Source: Clostridium_AD estertheticum_D
GTDB lineage: Bacteria; Bacillota; Clostridia; Clostridiales; Clostridiaceae
Assembly: GCF_018861295.1 (NCBI RefSeq)
Contig: NZ_JAHLDM010000002.1
Span: forward strand, 248,001 to 312,000
Reading direction: 5' to 3'
Length of the DNA: 64,000 bases
The number at the start of each line of letters is the position of its first letter. Within the stretch, counting starts at the first letter, position 1. Shown here one piece after another: positions 25,546-34,068 of the stretch. The position numbers and the translations under genes are program-made. The notes under the pieces were generated by a model that ran no database searches, was not told where the DNA came from, and saw only the letters and a list, made by a program, of their open reading frames with translations.

Positions 25546-26499
25546 CTAATAGGAAAATGATAGAAATCCAATTAAACAGAAAACTACTGTTGCAATAGAG
25601 AATACTGCAACAACTTTAGTTTCATTCCATCCACTTAATTCAAAATGATGATGAATGGGGGACATTTTAAATACTCTTTTACCTGTAGCCTTAAATACAA
25701 AAACTTGAATGATAACTGAGAGTGTCTCCATAACATATATACCACCTACAATAGCAACGAGGATTGGTGATTTTAGTATCATGCCAACGCCTGCTACCGC
25801 TCCTCCAAGTGCTAAAGAACCCATATCTCCCATGAAAATTTGTGCTTTATAAAAATTGTATTTTAGGAATCCTAATAATGCACCCGCAAGTGCTGCACAA
25901 AATATTGCAAGAGAGGGATGAAACAACATATTGCTAACTAAAGCAAAAAATGTCATAACTATTATTGTAACTGAAGTTGCAAGTCCATCTAACCCATCAG
26001 TTAAATTTACTGCATTTGTAGTTGACGCAAAATATATAATAATACAAGGTACATACCAAATCCCCAAATTTATATTCATATTTGTAAATGGTATCATTAT
26101 ATCCGTTCCTAATCTAATGGAAGAGTAATATCCAATTACTCCTGCAACTATTACTATAAGTAACATCTTTTGTTTAGATTTAAGTCCTTCATTATCTTTA
26201 TGTGTTATCTTAAGGAAATCATCAATAAGTCCTATTAATCCAAAAGCTATAAAACAATATAATGCAATCATTGCTTCATCATTTGTATGTCTAACAATTA
26301 ATAACATTGTAATTATTGTTGAAACCATAAATATTATGCCACCCATAGTAGGTGTCCCAGCTTTTTTCAGATGACTTTTAGGTCCTTCTGCCCTTATATT
26401 CTGACCAAACTTAAGCTTATGTAGGAGTGGAATTAACAAGGGTCCTTGTATAATTGATAATAAAAATGCAATTATTACAGAATAAATAATTAAATTCAT
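25546..26499 (-). CDS. mraY: Phospho-MurNAc-pentapeptide transferase
   Basis: A 317-residue membrane enzyme that transfers phospho-MurNAc-pentapeptide from UDP to undecaprenyl phosphate, giving lipid I. Signatures are KKAGTPTMGGIIFM (near 46), the aspartate motif AFGLIGLIDDFLKI (near 90), the Mg site TTNAVNLTDGLDGLATS (near 160) and the cytoplasmic MSPIHHHFELSGWNETKVV near the C-terminus. About ten membrane helices. It overlaps the end of murF by 4 nt (ATGA). The next enzyme genes, murD and murG, are not adjacent here. Confidence 0.97.
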   Translation of the reverse strand: MNLIIYSVIIAFLLSIIQGPLLIPLLHKLKFGQNIRAEGPKSHLKKAGTPTMGGIIFMVSTIITMLLIVRHTNDEAMIALYCFIAFGLIGLIDDFLKITHKDNEGLKSKQKMLLIVIVAGVIGYYSSIRLGTDIMIPFTNMNINLGIWYVPCIIIYFASTTNAVNLTDGLDGLATSVTIIVMTFFALVSNMLFHPSLAIFCAALAGALLGFLKYNFYKAQIFMGDMGSLALGGAVAGVGMILKSPILVAIVGGIYVMETLSVIIQVFVFKATGKRVFKMSPIHHHFELSGWNETKVVAVFSIATVVFCLIGFLSFSY

Positions 26500-27908
26500 T
26501 TTTCTATCACCTCTTTATTATTAATATTTTCGCAAGAATTCAAGTTTTCGAGTTCCTTCACTATGCTCTCAAACTTCATATATCTTGAAGCCTTAACCAA
26601 AACAACATCCCCGGGTTTTATGATTCCATCTAAAAATGAAACTACCTCTTTATAGGTTTTAAAACTTCTATATTTATTTATATCATTAAATCCTTCTTTA
26701 TATTCCTCATTAAATTCACCAAGTGTAATTAACAAATCAATGTTTTTACTTTTAGCATATTCTCCAACTTGCTTATGCGCATCATATGCACTATTCCCTA
26801 ATTCTCTCATAGTGCCAAAAATTGCAATTTTGGAGTTACCATTAGTATTTCCTAGGACATCAATTGCAGCGAGCATTGAATCAGGACTAGCATTATAACA
26901 ATCATTAATTATAGTAAACCTTTTTCCTTTTTTTATATTTAAACGCATAGATGTAACTTCAAGTTTTTTAAAACCTACCGCAATTTCTTTGTAACTCATA
27001 TCCATTACCCTTGCGCAAGCTACAGCGAGCATCGAATTAAGTATATTATGACGTCCTGGTATATTTACCTCAATACCAGTTTCTATTAAATTTTCCTTGT
27101 GCATTATGTTAAATATTATTTTATTTTCAAGTATATTTAAATTACATGCTGTGTAATCAGCCTTAGAGTCAATCCCCGTTTTTATAAGTTTATATTTTGA
27201 TGCAATATCTTGCAATAGATCATTATCTGAATTTACAATTAGAACAGAATTCTCACTAAAAAAGTCTGTTATTTCCATTTTAGCTTTTAAAATATTTTCT
27301 CTAGTTTTAAGATTTTCAATGTGAGACATTCCAATATTAGTAATAATAGCAATATCAGGTTTTGCAACTTCACATAAGTTATGAATCTCTTTAAAGTCAC
27401 TCATGCCCATTTCAAGAACAGCAACATCATAACTTTTATCTAACTTAAATATCATCATAGGTAATCCTATTTCGTTATTAAAATTACCTAGTGTTTTAAA
27501 CACTTTGAACTTAGCACTAAGCACTGCTGCAACCAAATCTTTTGTAGATGTCTTACCTGTAGAACCAGTAATTCCTACTACCTTTATATTAAGTTTATTT
27601 ATGTAAAATTTAGCAAGCATAAGAAGTGCTTTTTTAGTGTCTTCTACCTTAATAACAGATGTTTTCTTATTAAACGCACTCCTCTCAAACTTCATATCAT
27701 CAATTATACAAATTGAAGCTCCTTTTTTACTAGCCTCTAAGGCATAATCATTAGCATTAAAATTTTCACCTTTTATTGCTATAAAAACATCTTCATCTTT
27801 TATAATTCTTGTATCTATGCATACATTATTATGCTTAGTCCCCTCACCTTGCAATACTAATTCTCCATGAATTGCCTCTATTATCTCATTTGTAGTAATA
27901 TACTCCAT
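26496..27908 (-). CDS. murF: UDP-MurNAc-tripeptide-D-Ala-D-Ala ligase
   Basis: A 470-residue Mur ligase. It has an N-terminal domain binding the UDP-sugar (CIDTRIIKDEDVFIAIKGENFNANDY), the ATP loop VVGITGSTGKTSTKDL near 108-123, the central NFNNEIGLPM motif and the C-terminal ligase domain with IINDCYNASPDSMLAAI. It adds D-Ala-D-Ala to UDP-MurNAc-tripeptide in the cytoplasm. Its ATG follows the murE stop directly and its end overlaps mraY, so translation is coupled through murE-murF-mraY. Confidence 0.96.
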   Translation of the reverse strand: MEYITTNEIIEAIHGELVLQGEGTKHNNVCIDTRIIKDEDVFIAIKGENFNANDYALEASKKGASICIIDDMKFERSAFNKKTSVIKVEDTKKALLMLAKFYINKLNIKVVGITGSTGKTSTKDLVAAVLSAKFKVFKTLGNFNNEIGLPMMIFKLDKSYDVAVLEMGMSDFKEIHNLCEVAKPDIAIITNIGMSHIENLKTRENILKAKMEITDFFSENSVLIVNSDNDLLQDIASKYKLIKTGIDSKADYTACNLNILENKIIFNIMHKENLIETGIEVNIPGRHNILNSMLAVACARVMDMSYKEIAVGFKKLEVTSMRLNIKKGKRFTIINDCYNASPDSMLAAIDVLGNTNGNSKIAIFGTMRELGNSAYDAHKQVGEYAKSKNIDLLITLGEFNEEYKEGFNDINKYRSFKTYKEVVSFLDGIIKPGDVVLVKASRYMKFESIVKELENLNSCENINNKEVIEK

Positions 27909-29354
27909 TTATAATTTCTCCTTAAGTATCTCTGAAATGACTTCTCTCTCGTCAAAATGTATAGTTTTATCTTTAAGTATTTGATAATCTTCATGACCTT
28001 TTCCCGCAATAACAATTATATCCCCAGTTGTTGCACTCTCTATTGCTCGTTTTATAGCCTCACGTCTATTCTCTATTATTTCATAGCTATTCTTTTCAAT
28101 GCCGCGAACCACATCCTTTATTATTTCTAGTGGGTCTTCGGTTCTTGGATTATCAGAAGTTATAAATGAGAAATCACTTAAGCTTGTTCCTATTCTACCC
28201 ATTATAGGTCTTTTGGTTTTATCACGATCTCCACCGCAACCGTAAACAGATATAAGTTTACCTTTTGTGAATTCCCTTACAGTTTCCAAAATATTTTCTA
28301 AACCATCAGGTGTATGTGCATAATCTAAAATTATTTCAAACCCCAAATTATGATTGTTTTCAACAAGTTCACAACGTCCAAGCACTTGAACCTTTTGTAA
28401 TGCTTTTTTAATTACTTGAATCTCTATTCCTTGATTTAAACAAACTGCTATAGACCCAAGAGCATTATATACATTATAATTTCCTGGTATATTTAATTCT
28501 ATATCAAAAGAACTTTCTTTATACTTTAAAGTAAATTCACTCCCCCTTGAATGCATTTTTATATTGCTAGCCATAATATCTGCTTTATGGTTTAATGCAA
28601 AACTTAATTTACTATTTTTTATTAAATTATAGGCTTTTGCGCCATATTCATCATCAATATTAATTACTGATATTTTGCTTAGCTTAAACAATTTTAATTT
28701 AGCATTAAAATAATTTTCAAAAGTTTTATGAAAATCCAAATGATCTTGAGTTAAATTTGTGAAAATGCTTTCGCAAAACTCTATTCCATATACTCTGTCT
28801 AAACTTAAAGAATGTGATGACACCTCCATTACACAATAATCAACATTAGAATCTACCATTTCTTTGAAAAGCTCATGTAATTCTAGCGATTCTGGAGTAG
28901 TCCTCTCTGTATGAATCTTCTTTTTTCCTATAAAATTTGCTATGGTACCTATTAGTCCAACCTTGTACCCACTCTGCTCGAGTATTGCTTTGACCATAAA
29001 GGCTGATGTTGTTTTTCCGTTAGTTCCTGTAATCCCTATCGTTTTCATACTACGACTTGGATTTTCGTAATAATTAGCCGCGCTTATAGCTAGTGTCCTT
29101 CTCGCATCCTCAACTTTAATTACAACGATATCTAGTCCATCTTCTATATCTTTCTGACATACAACAGCAACAGCGCCATTATTAATAGCGCTTTGAATAT
29201 ATTTATGACCATCGAGATTATATCCTTCTATAGCGAAAAACACGTCCCCTTTTTTTACCTTTCTTGAGTCATATTGAATTTCTTTTATATCTATATCAAT
29301 ATCACCCTTTATTAAATTGAAATTAATATTCTCCATAATTTTTCTTAACTTCAT
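27909..29354 (-). CDS. murE: UDP-MurNAc-L-Ala-D-Glu:diamino acid ligase
   Basis: A 481-residue Mur ligase adding the third stem residue. It shows the N-terminal DSRKVKKGDVFFAIEGYNLDGHKY motif, the ATP loop TIGITGTNGKTTSAFMV near 109-125, the ERTTPESLELHELF motif and the C-terminal TSDNPRTEDPLEII, which contains the DNPR sequence linked with meso-diaminopimelate specificity. That fits the dapF gene in this window. AAGGGAG ribosome site. A 255-nt gap with an unusual composite hairpin separates it from spoVD. Confidence 0.96.
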   Translation of the reverse strand: MKLRKIMENINFNLIKGDIDIDIKEIQYDSRKVKKGDVFFAIEGYNLDGHKYIQSAINNGAVAVVCQKDIEDGLDIVVIKVEDARRTLAISAANYYENPSRSMKTIGITGTNGKTTSAFMVKAILEQSGYKVGLIGTIANFIGKKKIHTERTTPESLELHELFKEMVDSNVDYCVMEVSSHSLSLDRVYGIEFCESIFTNLTQDHLDFHKTFENYFNAKLKLFKLSKISVINIDDEYGAKAYNLIKNSKLSFALNHKADIMASNIKMHSRGSEFTLKYKESSFDIELNIPGNYNVYNALGSIAVCLNQGIEIQVIKKALQKVQVLGRCELVENNHNLGFEIILDYAHTPDGLENILETVREFTKGKLISVYGCGGDRDKTKRPIMGRIGTSLSDFSFITSDNPRTEDPLEIIKDVVRGIEKNSYEIIENRREAIKRAIESATTGDIIVIAGKGHEDYQILKDKTIHFDEREVISEILKEKL

Positions 29355-29480
29355 ACAATCGCTCCCTTAATTCATAACATATTGCCACAAAGCAAAATAT
29401 ATTATTCTTTTTATTACTAACCTCTTTTACAAATAATATACAAATAAAGTTGATTTTATAAAAAATCACTCTACCCTCTA

Positions 29481-29538
29481 ACATGGCAAATCCGACAGTT
29501 CACAAATGCTGAATACTGTCGGTTTTTGTTTGCCACGT
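29481..29538. repeat. Composite hairpin between spoVD and murE
   Basis: Outer arms ACATGGCAAA (29481-29490) and TTTGCCACGT (29529-29538) pair with one G-U, and inner arms CCGACAGT (29492-29499) and ACTGTCGG (29515-29522) pair perfectly. The 3' inner arm is followed on the plus strand by TTTTTGTTT, so as a terminator it points against the flanking genes. On the minus strand it would form a long bulged stem in the spoVD-murE mRNA. The rest of the 29355-29609 gap shows nothing that I recognise. Confidence 0.65.
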
Positions 29539-29609
29539 ACTAATTTATAATTATACACTATATTTAATAACATTTCAGAATCATAGTCATCTATTACTAA
29601 AAATAAAAG

Positions 29610-31805
29610 CTAATCAGCCATAATATCTAGATCTGCAGTGATTGTAGTTCCTTTCTTCACGACTTTACCTTCTAAAGTTTGCTCTGTTACTATTCCGTCC
29701 CCAGTAAATGTAACTTTCAGTCCAAGACTACTCAACAGCTCACTAGCGCTTTCTGAACTACGCCCTATAATACTTGGAACCATAACCGTATTACTATCTT
29801 CTTTTACTGCTCCAGTATGCAGGATAATTTCAGTTCCCTCTTTAACCGTATAACCAGGTTTTGGGGTCATATCAGTAATAGTACCTCCATCTGAAGTTAA
29901 TTTTATCTTTAAATTGTTTTCTTTTATTATCTTCTGCGCATCTGCTGTTTTAAGACCTCTTACTTCAGGTACAATAATATCTTTTAATAAACTTTTGCCA
30001 ATTTCCTCACTAGTAGCATCAGATTTCAATGATAAATAATTAAAAATATCATTAAATACTTGTTTTCCAACAACAGTCGCAATCTGACCACCATAGTAAT
30101 TAGATGGGTCTGGCTCATCTATATTAATTAGTATACTTATTTGAGGATCATTTGACGGAGCCATTCCCGCAAATGATGAAACATATTTTTGTGCTGCATA
30201 TCCTGGACCTGTCTCACTAATTTTTTGAGCAGTTCCTGTTTTTCCAGCGATATGATATCCTGCGATAAATGCCTTCTTACCACCACCATTTTCTACAACT
30301 TGTTCAAGGTAACCCCTAAGCTGCTTTGCAACTGCTGGTTCAATTATCTTTCTCTCATTGTAATTTGAATATGTCTCTAAAACTTTTTTAGTATTTGTAT
30401 CCCCATAATCAACTATCTCTTTCATGATATGAGGAGTTATAAGCTTTCCTCCATTTGCAATAGCATTAAAGCCCGCTAAATATTGTATACAAGATATAGC
30501 ATTACTTTGACCAAATGATGTTGTCGCTACATCTTGAGCAGTCATATCTTTAGTCTTTCTAATTATTCCTGAGGCTTCTCCATTTACATCAATATTAGTT
30601 TTTTGGCCAAACCCAAACAAATGAATATACTTATTTAATTTTTCCGGTCCTAGTCTACGACCTAGCTCCATAAATCCAACATTGCATGAGTTTTTTAATA
30701 TGTCCACAAAGTTTTCAGCTCCATGCCCTGTAGTTTTCCAACACTTAATTCTTCTCCCTGCAACTACAGTACTTCCAGAGCAGAAAAATTTATCATCTTC
30801 CTTAACTAACTTTTCTTCCATTGCAGCTGTGGCTGTAAACACTTTAAAAATAGACCCCGGTTCAAAAATATCACTAACAGCCCTGTTTCTCCATACCTTT
30901 TGGTTTTCATCATAACTTTTGCTAAGATCCCAAGGATCATTAGGATTATAATCTGGTTTATTAACCATTCCTAATATTTCGCCATTTTTAGGATTCATTG
31001 CAATTATACTAACTGCTTTTGCTTTATTATCAATCATAGCTTGTGATGCAGCTTTTTCGCAAAAATACTGAATCATCTCATCAATTGTAAGCACTACATC
31101 TTTACCATTTATGGGTTTTGTATAATCAGATATTGTGTAAGGCAATTCCTCACTTTTTCTATCGGTTTCTGAAATTTTTATTCCAGGTACCCCTGATAGA
31201 AACTTATTGTAATAAAGTTCAACACCTGTTAATCCATTCCCATCAGAATTTGTATGTCCTAAAACACTTGATAAGAAATTATTATTGGGATAAAATCTTT
31301 TTGTGTCTCCTGTAACCACAATTCCACGAAGATTATGTTTTTTCGAATAATCACTTATTTTATCAGCTGTAGCCTTTTCTATCCTTCTCTTCAAAATAGC
31401 TGATCCAATAACTTTGCCTTTTGAATTTGTCTTAGTCAAAGTTGATAAAACGTCACTAGATTCCATTCCAAGTATTGTAGCTAGTTCTGGCGCAATAATT
31501 TTCATAGTTAAGTTATTTTTCGTCGTAGTTTCTCTTAATGCATTAAGATCTAAATCTACTCTAAAAACATTTGCACTTATAGCTAACTCTTTTCCACTTC
31601 TATCTAGAATTCGTCCCCTCTTTGGTGAAATTCGAACATCACTTGTCCACTGTAGAATTGCTTTTTCTTTGTAATCAGATCCTTTAACTATCATTACGTA
31701 GCTTAACCTACTAACTAATAGAAAAAACAAAATAAAAAGTATGAAAAAGACAATTAACATTCTGCGTTTAACTACTACCTTGTCTCTATACTCTCCTCTT
31801 GCCAA
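29610..31805 (-). CDS. spoVD: Class B penicillin-binding protein SpoVD (PBP2B/FtsI type) with two PASTA domains
   Basis: A 731-residue septal transpeptidase. One N-terminal membrane helix (residues 14-36), a PBP dimer domain (55-225), the transpeptidase domain with SIFK (318-321), SCN (373-375) and KTG (522-524), then two PASTA domains (about 613-672 and 678-728). It crosslinks peptidoglycan made by its SEDS partner SpoVE, encoded in the same cluster. The start codon is TTG with GGGGGAAATAAG just upstream, which may limit expression. In clostridia this gene stands where Bacillus has both pbpB and spoVD, so it may serve division as well as sporulation. Confidence 0.95.
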   Translation of the reverse strand: MARGEYRDKVVVKRRMLIVFFILFILFFLLVSRLSYVMIVKGSDYKEKAILQWTSDVRISPKRGRILDRSGKELAISANVFRVDLDLNALRETTTKNNLTMKIIAPELATILGMESSDVLSTLTKTNSKGKVIGSAILKRRIEKATADKISDYSKKHNLRGIVVTGDTKRFYPNNNFLSSVLGHTNSDGNGLTGVELYYNKFLSGVPGIKISETDRKSEELPYTISDYTKPINGKDVVLTIDEMIQYFCEKAASQAMIDNKAKAVSIIAMNPKNGEILGMVNKPDYNPNDPWDLSKSYDENQKVWRNRAVSDIFEPGSIFKVFTATAAMEEKLVKEDDKFFCSGSTVVAGRRIKCWKTTGHGAENFVDILKNSCNVGFMELGRRLGPEKLNKYIHLFGFGQKTNIDVNGEASGIIRKTKDMTAQDVATTSFGQSNAISCIQYLAGFNAIANGGKLITPHIMKEIVDYGDTNTKKVLETYSNYNERKIIEPAVAKQLRGYLEQVVENGGGKKAFIAGYHIAGKTGTAQKISETGPGYAAQKYVSSFAGMAPSNDPQISILINIDEPDPSNYYGGQIATVVGKQVFNDIFNYLSLKSDATSEEIGKSLLKDIIVPEVRGLKTADAQKIIKENNLKIKLTSDGGTITDMTPKPGYTVKEGTEIILHTGAVKEDSNTVMVPSIIGRSSESASELLSSLGLKVTFTGDGIVTEQTLEGKVVKKGTTITADLDIMAD

Positions 31806-31848
31806 CTTATTTCCCCCTTGCTACTTTTAACTGGGCATTACCTACTCT

Positions 31849-32334
31849 CTAAAACATAATATCTTTTATTTTATTTACTACATTATTACTTATTCTAACT
31901 TTTGAATTATCATTCGCTTCTAAATTGTTTTTGCTTAAATTAAAATATTGTATATCACTTATTTTAGGTTTAACCATATGAAGTTTTGTCGTAGCCGTTT
32001 TCTCAATAAAACTTATATTTCTAAACTTTATTAGGTCTACCTCATATGCATCATTTTGTTTACTTATTGTATCGATCTGAGCTTTGGCTTTAGAACTTGC
32101 TTGTTGATAAGAATAGATCATACAATACCTTGCAATAATAACCATTCCTATAGCAAACCCTATAAAAATATTAAAAAGAACTCTTTTTTTCTTTTTAATA
32201 TCCTTTTGTCTTTTACTTTGCTTAGCCTGCCTTCGTAACTTTTCTAAATCTTCATATTTTCGTTTTGTAATTGGTTCTTGTGGTGCTAAAACTGTATTTC
32301 CAAACATTTCAAACTCTTTTTTTGCTACTATCAC
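31849..32334 (-). CDS. ftsL: FtsL-like cell division protein
   Basis: A 161-residue protein in the FtsL position between rsmH and spoVD. It has a basic cytoplasmic region (KRKYEDLEKLRRQAKQSKRQKDIKKKKR), one membrane helix near residues 62-80 and a short extracellular coiled coil (ASSKAKAQIDTISKQNDAYEVDLIKFRN) as in FtsL/DivIC proteins. GTG at 32334 is chosen because GGGG lies 8 nt before it; an upstream GTG at 32352 has no ribosome site. Sequence conservation is low, as usual for FtsL, so the name rests mainly on topology and position. Confidence 0.8.
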   Translation of the reverse strand: MIVAKKEFEMFGNTVLAPQEPITKRKYEDLEKLRRQAKQSKRQKDIKKKKRVLFNIFIGFAIGMVIIARYCMIYSYQQASSKAKAQIDTISKQNDAYEVDLIKFRNISFIEKTATTKLHMVKPKISDIQYFNLSKNNLEANDNSKVRISNNVVNKIKDIMF

Positions 32335-32361
32335 TTTATTCACCCCATCCACAATTTAGAA

Positions 32362-33294
32362 CTAAATTTTTTCTGCAACTCTTAGTTTTGCACTTCTACT
32401 CCTACTATTTACCTCTAGTTCTTCTTCTGTTGCCCTTATAGGTTTTCTACTAATAAGTTTTACGATTGGTGTTTTACCACACACACACATAGGTAACTCT
32501 TTTGGACATTTACATGGATCTTCTAAGCTTTTAAATTTAACTTTAACAATTCTATCCTCCAGTGACTGGAATGTAATAATTGCCATTCTTCCACCGGAGT
32601 GAAGTCTATCTATCCCATCTTCTATTGCTTTATCAAGTATTTTCAGTTCCCCGTTAACTTCAATTCTTATGCCTTGGAAAGTTCTTTTAGCCGGGTGACC
32701 TCCATCTCTCTTAAACTTTGCAGGGATAGCTGCATCTATAACATTCACTAGCTCAAGCGTTGTTTCAATTGGTTTGTCTTTTCTCCTATCCACTATGAAA
32801 TTTGCAATTCTTTTAGAAAATTTTTCTTCACCATAATTTCTTAATACATCTGCTATTTGCTGTTCTTCATAATTATTTACAACGTCGAAAGCTGTTATTC
32901 CTTTACTTCTGTCCATTCTCATATCAAGTTTTGCATCCCTCATATAACTAAATCCACGCTCTGTATTATCTAATTGATATGACGAAACCCCTAAATCCAT
33001 AAAAATACCATCAACTTTTTCAATTTCTAATTTATCTAGTATTGCTTTTATATTGTAAAAATTATCATGTACGTATGTAACGTTGTTAAATTCCTTAATC
33101 TTTTCTTTTGCAGCCTTTAGTGCATCCTCGTCTTGATCAATTCCAATAAGCCTTCCTTTAGAAGATAATCTTTTTAAAATTTCGAGTGAATGACCTGCAC
33201 CTCCTAATGTACAATCGACATAAATTCCATCTTCCTTTATATCAAGTGCTTCAATACATTCATTTAATAAAACTGATATATGTTTAAACTCCAT
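32362..33294 (-). CDS. rsmH: 16S rRNA m4C1402 methyltransferase RsmH (MraW)
   Basis: A 310-residue SAM-dependent methyltransferase acting on C1402 of 16S rRNA. It opens with FKHISVLLNECIEAL, has the SAM loop YVDCTLGGAGHSLEIL near 25-40, the DGIFMDLGVSSYQLDNTERGFSYM signature near 95-118 and the C-terminal GGRMAIITFQSLEDRIVK motif near 234. AAGGAG precedes ATG. It follows mraZ by 12 nt as in nearly all dcw clusters. Confidence 0.97.
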   Translation of the reverse strand: MEFKHISVLLNECIEALDIKEDGIYVDCTLGGAGHSLEILKRLSSKGRLIGIDQDEDALKAAKEKIKEFNNVTYVHDNFYNIKAILDKLEIEKVDGIFMDLGVSSYQLDNTERGFSYMRDAKLDMRMDRSKGITAFDVVNNYEEQQIADVLRNYGEEKFSKRIANFIVDRRKDKPIETTLELVNVIDAAIPAKFKRDGGHPAKRTFQGIRIEVNGELKILDKAIEDGIDRLHSGGRMAIITFQSLEDRIVKVKFKSLEDPCKCPKELPMCVCGKTPIVKLISRKPIRATEEELEVNSRSRSAKLRVAEKI

Positions 33295-33306
33295 TTTTAT
33301 CTCCTT

Positions 33307-33735
33307 TTATAAACCTAATTCGTTCATTTTTTCTGCAATCTCATCAAAATTTATATCTGACTCATTATATTTATCCCATTTGTCTTTAGCCCATATTTCT
33401 ATTCTAGTTGATACACCTATACTTACTATTTCCTTTTTAATTGAAGCATATTCACATAAATTTTGTGGTATTAAGGCCCTTCCTTGCTTATCACTTGTTA
33501 TTTCATTTGCACCTGAGAAAAAAAATCGCACAAATGCTCTGGCATCCTTACTCGTTAATGGAAGTTTTTTTAATTTTTCCTCCATTATTTTCCATTCGTC
33601 CATTGTATATATATACAAGCACCCATCAAGGCCCTTAGTCAATATAAATTCGCTACCTAGTCCTTCGCGAAATTTTGTGGGAATAATCATTCTGTTTTTA
33701 CTATCAATGGCATGTTGATATTCACCAATAAACAT
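33307..33735 (-). CDS. mraZ: Transcriptional regulator MraZ
   Basis: A 142-residue protein with two SpoVT/AbrB-like repeats: MFIGEYQHAIDSKNRMIIPTKFRE at the start and a second with ITSDKQGRALIPQNLCEYA near residue 80. MraZ is a ring-shaped DNA-binding repressor of the dcw cluster and binds short direct repeats in its own promoter. Such repeats (CCACTTT on the plus strand) lie directly upstream here, one of them overlapping the ribosome site. First gene of the dcw transcript. Confidence 0.96.
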   Translation of the reverse strand: MFIGEYQHAIDSKNRMIIPTKFREGLGSEFILTKGLDGCLYIYTMDEWKIMEEKLKKLPLTSKDARAFVRFFFSGANEITSDKQGRALIPQNLCEYASIKKEIVSIGVSTRIEIWAKDKWDKYNESDINFDEIAEKMNELGL

Positions 33736-33742
33736 ATTATTA

Positions 33743-33799
33743 CCCCACTTTATATTATTACTCCACTTTGAACCACTTTAAACCATTTTAAACCACTAT
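33743..33799 (-). promoter_or_regulatory. MraZ-box direct repeats upstream of mraZ
   Basis: On the minus strand the unit AAAGTGG occurs with exact 10-nt phasing: variants with CCACTTT, CCACTTT, CCATTTT and CCACTAT on the plus strand begin at 33763, 33773, 33783 and 33793. A further perfect copy starts at 33745, overlapping the mraZ Shine-Dalgarno. This is the arrangement described for MraZ operators (AAAGTGK repeats in mollicutes, TGGGN repeats in E. coli). It lies just downstream of a sigma-H-like promoter, as expected for repression. Confidence 0.75.
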
Positions 33800-33805
33800 T
33801 AAGTA

Positions 33806-33834
33806 ATATTCTATAGAAAAACAAAAATTCCTCT
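33806..33834 (-). promoter_or_regulatory. Sigma-H-like promoter of mraZ
   Basis: On the minus strand AGAGGAATT (33826-33834), an 11-nt spacer and ATAGAATAT (33806-33814) match the Bacillus sigma-H consensus RNAGGAWWW-N11/12-RNNGAATWW at every defined position. The predicted transcript would start near 33799, at the edge of the MraZ repeats. I found no equally good sigma-A match nearby, but the region is very AT-rich. Confidence 0.55.
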
Positions 33835-33991
33835 TTATTTTATATCATTTTTAAAATTTTAAATGAAATTTTAAATGTAATTAAATCATTTCAATCCTTT
33901 ACTTGAATTTATTAACTAATATTACATTAATATCTTTGAACTGTATTTAGTTAAGCAATTAGCCAAATTTACTTCTTTAAAATGCATTAGC
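33835..33991. other. AT-rich divergent intergenic region mraZ/ychF
   Basis: The middle of the 330-nt region between mraZ and ychF contains TTTAAAATTTT-type AT-rich sequence and no open frame, repeat family or RNA structure that I can support. Its two ends hold the mraZ and ychF promoters. Confidence 0.5.
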
Positions 33992-34020
33992 TTGAAATAG
34001 AATAATATCTAGAGTATAAT
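33992..34020 (+). promoter_or_regulatory. Sigma-A promoter of ychF
   Basis: TTGAAA (33992-33997, 5/6) and TATAAT (34015-34020, 6/6) are separated by exactly 17 nt. They lie about 48 nt before the ychF start codon. One of the clearest promoters in the window. Confidence 0.8.
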
Positions 34021-34068
34021 TTATTAGAACTTAATAATATTAAACGCAGGAAAGGAATGTACATATAT

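Noticed and set aside
34057..34068. Alternative ychF start at ATG 34057
   Set aside because: It is nearer to the ribosome site, but the family N-terminus begins at MKLGIVGLPNVGKST; kept as an alternative in the gene entry only.
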